A stretch of 64,000 nucleotides of DNA from Hyposmocoma kahamanoa (taxonomy: Eukaryota; Arthropoda; Insecta; Lepidoptera; Cosmopterigidae). Shown in pieces: positions 35,261-46,700 of this stretch. Position numbers and translations under genes: made by a program. The notes under the pieces were generated by a model. The model worked only from the letters and a program-made list of their open reading frames with translations, was not told the origin of the DNA and made no database searches. How positions within the stretch are numbered: position 1 is the first letter of the stretch; each line of letters starts with the position of its first letter. The stretch is taken from positions 893,839 through 957,838 of the forward strand of contig NW_020653716.1 in assembly GCF_003589595.1 (NCBI RefSeq). Direction: 5' to 3'.

Positions 35261-35534
35261 TTTTGTTACTTTCTTGTAATTTTCTTAAGCTAAAATATGC
35301 TGTTATTTATCTCCACGAATTCATTTCTATTTATTTTCATTATAGCTACTAAATCTATGGTTATTTGATTCTTTTTTGGTGTGTTTCTTAGACTATTTTT
35401 CCATCCTCTAAGGTTTGTTTGCCTTAAAATGTGTCGATGATGTAAATTTGGTTGTCTTCAAAGACTTCAATCTACCTACTACATCATAGATCACAAATAT
35501 TTACCTTTATTTTTTTCCATCCTCTAGGCATAAT

Positions 35535-37585
35535 GGAAACCAAAGGACATGTTATATTGACATACATAAATCAGATGTTACATCTTAATAACTACGGAAC
35601 GCCCTAACTACGGAATGAACGTGCATACCTAAACAAAAATTTAAAGAATAAATGGCGGATTTCTTTAGTGTCGTACCATAATCTATCGACAAGTCATTAT
35701 CGATATGCAAACATTTAATTAATGTTGATCAATATTCCATTTGGGAATACTTTAGGTTATATGGGAATATCTGGGAATGTGACACGAAATTTTGAATTTA
35801 TTGTTTTGCGTTTACAAATACTTAAATATTATGAAAAAGTGAATTTGCACAGAAAAAATTAATATTTGTAATTTGAGAGTATACAAAAAAGAGAAAACTT
35901 TGAAATACAAAATCCTATACATTTCCAACCTCAAGATTCATATTTTCATAGAGAAATTTTTAAACAGATTCCAAATAGTGTTAGCTTTTTTGTATTTATG
36001 CATTGGTATAGAGTTAATATCAGTGACTGATTAAAGTGAATCTTTAATACTTCCATTTAATTTTGGAAATAAATGAAAGTAGTAAAATTATCACTAATAA
36101 TATTATTATCATACCTTTGTTTGCTTAAAACATGGTATAACAGGAGATGTTGTGATGAACAGTTGTTGATGTGAACAGTGTTAGTATAAACATGTTTCGC
36201 ATATATTAAATAGCATGCAAATGTCTGATTATACAATGTCAATTGATTACTATTGTCCGAGCGCCTTTGATTTATGCAGAAAAATCGACACTTCTCCGAA
36301 GTGAGTTGTGACAAGCCACGTCAAACACGCTCTATAGGTACACGTTAGCGCTCACATTCACTCGGTCAGCTAGGCGAGTGACACCGAACGATGGCAAGGC
36401 AAATAGGCTGTCTATACGTTGGTATTGGCCTTCACCCGGCAACGTTAGATTAACATGGTCTTTATATTGCTGGCTATATAAAATAAGAATTTTTAGTAGT
36501 TAGTGTTGTCAGTGGGAAAAAATCGGAAACGAGTGGATAATTTTGTTTTCAGGAACTGAGAATGCCTAGTAAATGAGTCTTGTTTAATCTAAATTAAATA
36601 TAAAATTATTTACCAATAAACCTAATAATGGAATTGTATTATCATGTAATCTTAGTTAATTTCAAAGGTATGTCAAAATTTGACTCTTCAAAATGAAGCG
36701 ACTACTATTCAGATGTCAGGCAAATGTTAAAACAAAAATATTAGCAACTTTGTAACAATTGGGTGGTTAGATGCGCTATGATTTTCACACTTTAAGAGTA
36801 GCGTGTAATCATATCGATATACATATACGGCGGTATGATTTCCAACCATTCTTTTTTCTTTTTTGATTTGTAGGTAAACTTGAAACAGTAAAAATAATAA
36901 TAATAAAATAATAAAACCTCGTAATGAATTAACATTAATAACAGAATATCGATAACATGTACGTTTCCAAGAACAACACTATCTCAAAATAATCGTCAAC
37001 AATAATCATCAAAATATACAAACAAACAGGCAATCTGAAGAAACCAAAGCAAAATTTGGCAAGATTTATGAATAACTACTTAAATATGTCTATTTACATG
37101 AGATATTTGGGCTTTTATGTAATTTATAGACAGAAAAATAACACGTGCCTGTACAATGTTACATTTGGTCCATCTTCGCTTTTTCAAATGCCACATCCCG
37201 TAATGCTGCAGCGACGAATTTTTATTAATACTTAATTGTTCTCACTGTCAATATTTTTGTCCATTTTTATTACAATACATGCGAATAATTCACTAAAACA
37301 CTTGGAAAAACATTTGTTTTGACATTAAATGTACTTCCCTTTGGCAACCGTATCATGTACCTCATGTACTGCGAAATGGACACGGTTGGCATTTAAGATG
37401 ACGTTACGTATTTACGATTCTCATGTTTGACACAGACCAGTATAATGCTATCTCTTTTGGCTTAAGACGGCTCGCAATAGTTAAACAAAGACCATAACAT
37501 GTTTATGTTTTCAACGTCGAAATGCACCATATACATATAACGTCTGTTATATATGTTTGTCAACATAACATGTCCTTTAGTTTCC
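35535..37585. mobile_element. 2-kb element with ~46-bp inverted ends, carries THAP scrap
   Basis: Left GGAAACCAAAGGACATGTTA and right (inverted) GGAAACTAAAGGACATGTTA continue for about 25 further bases with few mismatches. ATAAT flanks both sides (35530-35534 and 37586-37590). Most of the body recurs at 61270-63190. On the minus strand at about 36610-36720 a degraded THAP-domain segment can be read (LHFEESNF) with a frameshift. No transposase core was recognised. The gap 35261-35534 and the gap 37586-38095 hold AT-rich DNA with nothing else seen. Confidence 0.65.
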
Positions 37586-38095
37586 ATAATCTAAGATGAC
37601 TAGACTGCATGCATGGTCGCAGTCAACCCGTGACCATGGAGCGTGCAACCGTTCCGAAATATCGGGAAAATAAAAAGAAGTCATACCGTGGTAAGAAACC
37701 TGATGTTAGTGATAATCATTTAGTGAATAACCATGAGTCTTAAAATCTATATAACAATTATATCTGATTTTCGATAATGTTATTACAATTATGTAAGTAA
37801 TTTTACTTATTTAAAAAATGAAATGGAAGTGTTACATTCACCTAAATCAAAATCACTGATATTAATTCTATACCAATACATAAATACAAAAACAGCTGAA
37901 ACTAATTGGAAACTTTTTAAAATAATCTAATGTTAGTCTTGAGATTGGAAATGCATAGAGATCTCCTGATTTATGCTAATTTTCGTAATATGTGAGCATT
38001 TATAAATGCTAAATAATAAATTCAACATTTCATATCTATCATCCCGGGATATTCCCATATGACAATGAATATTGATCTACTTTAATTAAACATTT

Positions 38096-38290
38096 TAATC
38101 ATACTTTGATTACAGTAAACTATACAAATTACAAACATAACAAAAAAAACCGTTTCAACATTCAAGCCATACATTTGCATAATGATAAGTCAATATCGAC
38201 ATGCAAATGTATGGTTTGAATGTTGAAACTGTTTTTCATGTTTGCAAAAGATAGTGCTTTGTGTAGTTTACTGTAATCAAAGTATGATTA
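38096..38290. repeat. Long hairpin related to the THAP-bearing repeats
   Basis: The arms run from AATCATACTTTGATTACAGT through TTCAACATTCAAGCCATACA and back, about 85 bp each with mismatches. The loop (AATGATAAGTCAATATCGAC) matches a subterminal motif found near 35690, 42740 and 61370. Confidence 0.6.
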
Positions 38291-38317
38291 TTACTAGGCA
38301 AGTAATAGGTAAAGGAC

Positions 38318-38563
38318 GTGGGGAACCGCATCACGAAGCTAAAGTGGAGCTGGGCAGGGCACCTGATACGGAGACGAGATGACAGATGGAGTAAGGCGAT
38401 AACTGAGTGGCGTCCAAGGATTGGATACAGGAACGTTGGGCGTCCGGCGGCGAGATGGGCGGATGACATCGCAGGAATTGGGGGGCGAACCTGGATGAGA
38501 TTAGCACGGGATCGTGAGGAGTGGCACAGAAACTTGGAGGCCTATAGGACTAGCAGTGGGTGA
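38318..38563 (+). mobile_element. RTE-like LINE C-terminal fragment
   Basis: KLKWSWAGHLIRRRDDRW, then WRPRIGYRNVGRPAARWADD is the conserved C-terminal tail of RTE-type non-LTR reverse transcriptases. Only this 80-aa end is present. Confidence 0.7.
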
Positions 38564-38579
38564 AGTCAGGGTATATATG

Positions 38580-38720
38580 ATGAGTAATGAGCCATTTTAA
38601 TCAAAATTAAATACAAAGTTATTTACCAATAAATGTAACGATGGAATTCCATTATCATGTAGGTAATCTAGTTACATTCAAAGTTCTATTAAAATTTGAC
38701 TCTTCAAAATGGAGCGAACA
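38580..38720 (-). pseudogene. THAP-domain fragment
   Basis: On the minus strand it reads VCSLHFEESNFNRTLNVTRL, retaining the CxxH half of a THAP zinc finger, then breaks after a 4-base insertion. The sequence is related to the scraps at 36610-36720 and 62310-62400 and to the intact domain at 41615-42127. Confidence 0.6.
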
Positions 38721-38849
38721 AACGAAGATGGCTTTAAAAGTACGGCCTGGGACTGCTTCCAAAGTTATCTTTCTGCTCGCACTTAGCAAGTAAAGTTATG
38801 TAGACCAGACAGTAGCTTCATGACGTCCACCTAAACGCAGGTGAACAGA

Positions 38850-39920
38850 GGAGTGCCCTAGGGATCTAATTTGGGTCCTCTCTTAATAATTTTATATACA
38901 TCTGACATCGTGAGCTGTTTTAGGTATTGCCGGTACCATCTTTATGCCGATGACTTACAGTTATACCTTTCTTTCTTTCCAAAGAATACCGCTGAAGCCA
39001 TCGCTAAGATCAATGATGAGTTAAACCGTCTTACTGCATGGTTGGATAATAACTCTCTTGTATTGAACCCCACTAAGTCCAAATTCATGATTATGGGTTC
39101 CAAGAAACAGATTCAGGATATAGAATCACATTTGCCCCAAGTAAAGGTTTTGGGTAGATGTATTGCGTTGGTGTCGGAGGTTCAGAATTTGGGTGTCATT
39201 ATGACAGTCGACTGCGCTTTGAGCAGCACATAGCCAAAGTAGTGCAGAACTGTCTTTTTAGGTTAAAGATCATTTATAACATTCGTAGCTTCTTGAGTCT
39301 GGACTTACGCATTCACTTATGCGAATCTCTTATGCTCTCCAAACTTAATTACTGTATCACTGCCTTTGGTCCGTGTCTTTTGGCAAGAACGCAAAGACTA
39401 CTGCAACGAGTGCGAAATGCATGTGCATGTTTTTGTTTTTCAATACCACCTCGAAGTGAGGTGGCACCTTTTCTAAATAAGTCTGACATGCTTACGATGG
39501 GTGGGCGCCTTAAATTGCATCTGGCTGGATTGTTGTTTGATGTTGTTCGACTGAACACGTACCTTATTATTTGTATGAGAAACTCACTTGGTCATCCACG
39601 GTAAACTCTTGCTTTGGAGCAAGGTTGACAAAGGTGTTTCTGCTTATAACCCCCCGGCATAGTACCGCTGCATTTAGAGGGAGTTTCCGATACTTAGCCA
39701 CTCGTTGTTGGAACAATATTCCTCCTCCTATCCGTAACAACGTCACAAAAAGAACTTTCAAGCAGAAGCTGCAAGAGTATCTTTTAAATATGCAAAAATT
39801 GGAAATATGAGTGGCTAAGGTGTTTGAGAAAAAAAAAAAAAATAAAAAAAATTGGATGAAATTAAATACGATTGAATTGAGTTAAATTGAATTGGTTAGA
39901 ATTTGAATTGAATTAAATTG
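38850..39920 (+). mobile_element. Jockey-like LINE, 5'-truncated
   Basis: Reverse-transcriptase pieces in shifted frames: [12 protein letters not shown], the catalytic YADD box in [10 protein letters not shown], then [20 protein letters not shown] and LNYCITAFGP, ending RYLATRCWNNIPPPIRNNV. At least two frameshifts. An A-rich tract follows at 39826-39850. The N-terminal endonuclease is missing. Confidence 0.75.
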
Positions 39921-40434
39921 GTTTTGTTTTGGGTTTTTACGAGTGGCGTCCCTGTCCCTATAGGGTCCTGGCAGAATACCAGCGTCGCGGGCAGCCGTGT
40001 CATTTATGCTGAGTCAGCGCCTTTTCATAGCCATGGTTTCCAAGAGAGATACTAGTAGAATAAAATCATTTTTGTAAGGCTTAGATGACTATTTTACGTG
40101 TGTAATTATAAAAAATGATCGAGTTTATCTAGTCAGATTTCTCTACGATTGTCAGAGCAAATAATACAGTGACCTATAAACACATGGACTTGCCATACCA
40201 ACAAAAATAACGTGCATACCTACACAATTTTGGCGCATAAAATAGCCGTCTTTTTTTAGGGTTGTAACTTAGGACAACATGCACATTGCACAAATATCGA
40301 TAATTTAATCAACATGAGCTTGATTAGTTTAATATTCTCAGTGGCTCTTCTGTTAACGCGTCTTCATGAAATCTTAGAGCATCTAAATAAAATATACGAT
40401 ATGTATTTATTTTGTTGTAATATATAGGGCACTT

Positions 40435-40760
40435 TTATAGGATATATCACGGAGAGTGTGCGAGTGAATTGCACGATTTAATTCCGCCCTCCCCTTTCCA
40501 TCATCGGGGGACCAGACGTAGGCTGGGGTTCCACCCATATGTTGTGGATGTTCCTAGATTCGCACGAAGCGTTTCGCTTCTACATTTGTATGGCGAACGG
40601 CAATGGAGTGGAATTCCCTGCCTGCTGACTTGTTCCCTGAACGATACAACTTGGACCTTTTCAAGGCGAGAGTGAACAGGCATTATTTAGGTGTGCATGC
40701 TTCATCGTCGACTTCATCATCACTTTCCATCAGGTGAGATGGAAGTCAAATGCGCACTTA
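40435..40760 (+). mobile_element. LINE 3'-end fragment
   Basis: Plus-strand copy of the family at 2620-3110 (HDLIPPSPFHHRGTRRRLGF in frame, then a shift). It ends with GATGGAAGTCAAATGCGCAC and a T/A tract. Confidence 0.7.
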
Positions 40761-41614
40761 TTTTTTAATAAAAAAAGGGCGTTCAAATAGAACTTTAAAT
40801 TGAAGCGCGGCGGAAGGCGAGAACAAAATGGATTAATCTTAGGAGTTGGTTTGCCAAAAAAAAGGGTGGATGCTCTATTATAGGCCGAAGGTAATTGCAT
40901 AACTCAATAACAAAGATCAACCTTTCATTTTGACAATTGAACAATATTCATACTGTATTGATATTATTGCGTTTTATTGTCAAAATTACGTACCTATTGT
41001 CATTGTGTTAAGCTTAGAGCATCTAAATCTATCATAAGTGTTACGCATTACCCTTTTGCCGTTTCGGCAAAGATACAACTTGGAGATAGCGATACACGAG
41101 TAATGAAAAGCGATGCCATAGATATTATAAGATTTTCGATGATGACCCATTCGTATCAAGCGGCAAAATCCTTGCGCATATTTATGTATTTTATTTATAA
41201 CACTGAATGAAGAACTGTAATAAACCTTAAAAGCCGACATGTGACATTTGTACTTAGACAATACTCGAAACATCGGTCATTGACTTAGGTTTTACGTATC
41301 GATAACCGTAGTTCAAAGAAAGCTATCATACCAGTCGACCGATCGTCGATCAATTGGTGTTATAGCTTTAATCGACGATCAGTATGTTGGCACCAAAGCT
41401 AAGTCCAATACTACTAGATTTTTGTTCTTAGGAATAAAAAGGGTTAATGTAAAAAAAATTACAAGTTTTTGCATAGAATATTTTTATTTATTCATTTCTG
41501 AACAAAATTAACTTATTAAAATAGTTTCTATACGAAATTTTATCACTATAACGAGCTGAGATGACGAAATAACTACTTTGCGAAAATATTTTTATGTTAA
41601 TAATAAAAACCTAC

Positions 41615-42127
41615 CAGCATAGAAGGCACTGCGCCGTCATGTAACCTTATCACATCGAGAGTTTTATTGAAGCATGACTCATCGAAGTGCATGGAGCAGA
41701 CATACCACATTTTATGTCGGGGGTTTATATTTTCAATGCCAATATTATCCATCCATTTCTTCTTCAGAATTTCATTTACAGGAAATCTGTAGAATAAAAT
41801 ACCATTGCACCATTACACACTTAGTAAAATATTACGCCGCTATCGATACTTTAACAATGCTATCGTATGTGTACATCACTAACCTTACATATTATATTTG
41901 TATGTAAATAATGCAATGAAATAAAGAAAATATCAACGTGAAAAGCCATACAAAACTATCAAAAGTTTCAATAATCTGTTAGAAGATCAACTTGCGATCA
42001 TACATTACACAAAATCCTAGAACATAAGAAACGATCATCGAAAACTGATCACTAACCTGTGAAGGGTCAATTCAGGCCGATGTTTGTTTTTTCTTGCATT
42101 ACACTGTTGTATACAACACGAGGGCAT
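41615..42127 (-). CDS. THAP-type zinc finger domain (two exons, gene end not found)
   Basis: Exons 42057-42127 and 41615-41786 (phase 2 then 0) encode an 81-residue N-terminal THAP DNA-binding domain. It starts MPSCCIQQCNAR (zinc Cys5 and Cys9), followed by the invariant Pro in HRFP, Trp in LKKKWMDN, CSMH (the remaining Cys and His), HF and AVPSML. This C2CH pattern is complete. A donor (GTAGGT) follows, but no further exon could be identified downstream on the minus strand. Similar but broken THAP segments occur in nearby repeats, and terminal motifs of that repeat family flank the locus (about 40205 and 42850). It may be part of a P-element-like transposon rather than a host gene. The first exon is otherwise clean. 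Confidence 0.65.
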
Positions 42128-42934
42128 GATTTCTTCAACTCAGGTCACCACAATACCAAGTTTCTAAGATGTATTTCTCAAAAATACGGCAAAAACAATT
42201 GAGCAAGCTACCTTTGACAGCAGATCTACCTCGAAAGCGTTGCAAAATATGGCGACGCCGGGCACGCTACAAGCATATGACGTCATACGAAAGTGTTGCC
42301 AAATTAGAACTAGTCAAACATTCGTTGTCTCTTTTTTCTTATGCAGCTATTGATTAATTAGAAAGATAAAGAATGCTTTTTAATAATTTTGTGTCGATGT
42401 CATAGATATATGCATAATCTATTCTTCCTATATTAAAATATGCCGTCTCCATAGTTTTAATATCTCAGTGAAATAATACATCTTTTTTTCTTTTTTGTGG
42501 AAGAGTTGTCACACAAAGACTATAATGAGTATGAATACTGGAGGGTTCTATATAATATGGGACCCATAAATTCGCTTTTAGGCAGTTGATTCGGAAAATA
42601 ACGGACCTACTTTATTCACGAATATAATATTAAACAACAAGTCATGGAACCATAGATTTAGTATATTGCATGGAACTGATACTGAAGCCTAAATGATTTA
42701 AAGAGGAAAGTAGTTACAGTAGCTAAAGTAGTGTCGATATTGACTTATCTATGATTATGGTACAACACTAAATCCGCTATATGTGTGGTACAATTTTGGT
42801 TTAGGTAAGTACGTTTATTCCGTATACAGGGCAGCTCCTTTCCTTTATTTTTTTCATCCTCTAAGCTGTGACTAGCCAATCATCAAACATTTAACAACCA
42901 GAATGAAAAAAAAACTTTTTAAAATTATAATTAT

Positions 42935-43280
42935 TAATACAAAGATCGAACACTTAGAAAAAATTCCTTCGATCCGGCCGGATTCGAACCGACGTCTCCT
43001 AAGAAATCGTGCCAGAAGCTATGCCAACTAAACCACGGAACGAACCAGCGGACCTCACGAATTTTTCTATGTGCTTGTTGTTGAATCTTTGTGTTTGGTT
43101 TTCGACGACTTATTAGCCGTAGCCGTAGTAGTGGGGTAATTTCACAAAAAATAATTGAATGTCAATTTAATAAATATTTAATTACAATTAATAGCGACGT
43201 CACTAGCCAGGGCTGGTAGTTGTAAAGGTATCTAACTGGGTGACATAATACTTTTATAAATATCTCATATATGGCGCTGG
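42935..43280 (-). mobile_element. tRNA-derived SINE, family 2
   Basis: Minus-strand copy with GGCCGGATTCGAACCGACGT (inverted B box), GTTCCGTGG head and the long leader with ATCTAACTGGGTGACATAAT. From 43281 to 43747 nothing was recognised. Confidence 0.75.
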
Positions 43281-43747
43281 TGATATCGACAAGGCTGTCT
43301 AGATATATTTTTGAGGGCCATACACTCCTGCATTAGAAGGGACATTGGTGGGCCGAATTAAAGCTCTTCGCGGGCAGGGCTTGGCCCGCGGGCAGTATTT
43401 TGTCCAATGACTGGACTGGACACTGGCACAGTTCTCCGAGAGAAGCCAAAAAAAATCAACATAATGGATATATACTATGTATTTCATCATGGAATCCGAT
43501 TAAGTAAGTAGAAGGGACCAAATCGTCACTTTAGAGACCGTCTGTGTTTTGTAACTGAGAACATTATCGATGCAATTAGTATTACCACCCTCACTTTGCT
43601 AGCGGAAGTGGTATTTTTTCAAAGTCATGACCAATTCAAAGTAGGCAGACTACGAGTATTCATCATTTTTCTAAGCACCTCTGTGGGTTCCATCGCAGTA
43701 TCAGATGACGTACTTGATCTTTTGGAGGTCTCTTTTTCTAGATAGAG

Positions 43748-46700
43748 CTAATCTTCATCTTCAACAGGTGGTTTGGGGATATATGGTGTGTAACTATAGG
43801 CATAACATTCACAAGTCCTTTTGTCGACGAAGGGTTCATTTTCGAATTCTGAAGACAATGGATAGGTCTTTTGTATAAGTCTTCTTAGCTTCAAGGCATG
43901 TTCAAGATCATGTGTTTGGCAGTGCAACGTTAGCTGTTATAAAAATTAAAAGTGTGAATAACTATATATATTATGTACATAAATAACTAACTGTGTTTGA
44001 CTGTGGCATGTGGTGGCAATCTTTAATTGAGTCAATACTTTAGCACTACTACATTTGAATTGCATAATCAAAATTGTATGTATTAAGTGTATGACTTATT
44101 GGGTTTTCTAAATAAATTAAAAAAAGGACACATGCTAACAAAAAACATGCTAACAGATTAAGATAGCATGTTACCAGCGTTAGGAATCTACGTGTTAGGT
44201 AGGCACTACTTATTTATTCAAGAATTTGTCGTAAGTACCTCCGTAAAGAACTCACCTTACATTTATAAGTGTCCCCGTTTGTCCATCTATGCTCTTGCGT
44301 TTGGTCAATAACGCTGTAATTCTTCTTTCGCAGCAATTCAAACAAATCCGCTTGAGATAGCGAAGTATCAGTTATTTCCACCTAAAAAGATTTTCAAGCT
44401 TCATTGCTTCGTCTGAACTATAGAAATTCTTGCTCTCAGCACTATTATAAATGTTTTAACCGTAAATTTGAGAAAACGTGCTTCTGCAGCTTTGCCAAAT
44501 TGCAAACAACGAGACAAGAGGAAGCTATCGATGTTACCTCCGCTTACAATGCACACCACTCTGTTAAAAAGAAATTAATAGTTATTTGCTATGCAAGGCT
44601 GCTAAGCTGCTGCTGTTTGACGCGCGTGCTTGTATTGAAACCTGAGCATGCGAATAGAAAGCTAAGATTGGTTCAAAAATAGATTCCTGGCGTAGCGAGG
44701 GTTTCAAGGCACGATGCAAAACGCTGCCGAGCCAAACACACTTTTCAGCTCAATAAAGCGAGGAAAATGGTAGATGAAGGAAAAACAGTTGAACTATAAA
44801 ACATCAGTTAAAGTTTATCTTATACATCTCATCAATTTTAATTCTTGCTTTTTCTTTTATTTTGTGTAATTAAGTGATTATTGAAATTACTTTAGTTCAT
44901 CGACGAAATAAAATAATAATTGAATAAACACAATTAGTTATCATTGTCAATTTACTGTCAACAATAATAAGAATAAAATATACCAACTGATTTATATTAC
45001 ATAAATACATAAATGAGTAGGTAATGTACGACAAATCGCGTAGTTGGACGTGTCATTATCTTTTTTTCATCGGAAGAAAAAGCTAGGTACACCACAGTCC
45101 ATCGTCAAGTTCGAATTTCAAAAACCTTTTCCACGACACCTTGCAAAAATTGCTTTTGCGCGCAGATTTCTAATGAGAAAGAAAGCTTTTCCGAGTTAGT
45201 GAGGTGAAAAAGTAATAAAGATAATTTCGAAATCATTAATTTATGAATTAATTTCATTTAACTTACATTGAACATATAAAGTATACGAACTTTTGTATGC
45301 TGTCAGCCAATTGTAGAAGAAGGCATCACTATTTCATAGTAATTAATAGATTGGTGTTGCTTTGTGGAAATCTATGTTGATAAAAATGGAAGTTAATTAA
45401 TTTGCTATTCCACGAACACAGTGAAAGTTAAACCGTGTAAAATAGCTACACATGTATCAATTTTTTTATAATTTATTTATAATATACCTAATACTTATCC
45501 TATTTATAGAGTCCCACTGCTGGGCACTGGCCTCCTCTCACAATGAGAGGGCTTGGGCTAAAGTTCCCACGCGGATTGGGAGGTTCACACGCATCATTAA
45601 ATTGCTTTGCAGATGTGTGCAGGTTTCATAACGATGTTTCCCTTCATCTCATGCTAAATTCATCTAAATTCATCAACTCATGGTAAATTTCAAATAAAAT
45701 TTCGCACTTAAATTCCAAAAAAGTCACGAGGTCCAAGCCCGTGTTCGAACCCACGACCTTCTTCGTGAGAGGCGGTAGGTCAAACCGTTCGGCTATCACT
45801 ATTATAATAGCAGCATTTTACACGATTTAACCTTCACCGGGTTCGCAGAATAGCAAATTAATTTACTTTCCTTTTTATTTCATAAAATGCCTAGGCATCT
45901 CATGATTTGCGCAATTGTACGTTCGGCCAACGACATAATATAATTTATATCAAACGGGTTACGTTAAATGTTAACCTCTGTCTTCTCTGTTAGCTTTCTG
46001 TAATGGTTGTTTGATGTGCAATAAAATAATAATAATTAGTAACGTTTTATTTTTGAGTTCCGGTACGAGTTGTCCGATAATTGCGGCTAGCGGGCAAGCA
46101 GCAGCACCCTCCACGACGTAGCGCTCGTGCTCCATCATATGCAACATAGCCTGGCCGATCCATGATTCTTTTACCAGCAACTTAGGAGATAAAGTAGGAA
46201 GGATATTTAATTGTTAACACAAAGATTTAACACTAAGGACAATTCTTTCGACCCGGATGAATTCGAACCAGCGCCTTCAGCATACCGTGCCTGTCTCAGT
46301 TGGGAAAGTGTCAGGTACGGTATGCAGAAGGAGCTTGTTCGAATCCAGCTGGATCGAGAGAATTTTTCTTAGTGTTTGATCTTTGTGTTAACAATTGTAA
46401 CAAACTAGCGGAGTAATTTCACAAAGAATAATTGAATATCATGAAAGTAAAACATCGTGGTACTCAAGAAGTTTATACTACAAGGATATTTAATTTGTGC
46501 CAAGACAGAATGATGTATAAATTTTTCCTGTTTACCTTCCAAAAATATTTGATCAAAAACAACCTTTTAGAAAACAATTTATCTAAAAAATCTTTTACAA
46601 ATAAAGGTTGAAGCACAGATCAGTTAGTAGATTAGGTAACGTTTGGATCGTTTGATGCCCACCGTTACACCGTACACTTGCTCTAAATAAGAGAAGGAAG

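Noticed and set aside
40977..41273. Overlapping 77- and 95-aa frames on both strands
   Set aside because: No recognisable family, no splice partners, and each shadows the other. Probably chance.
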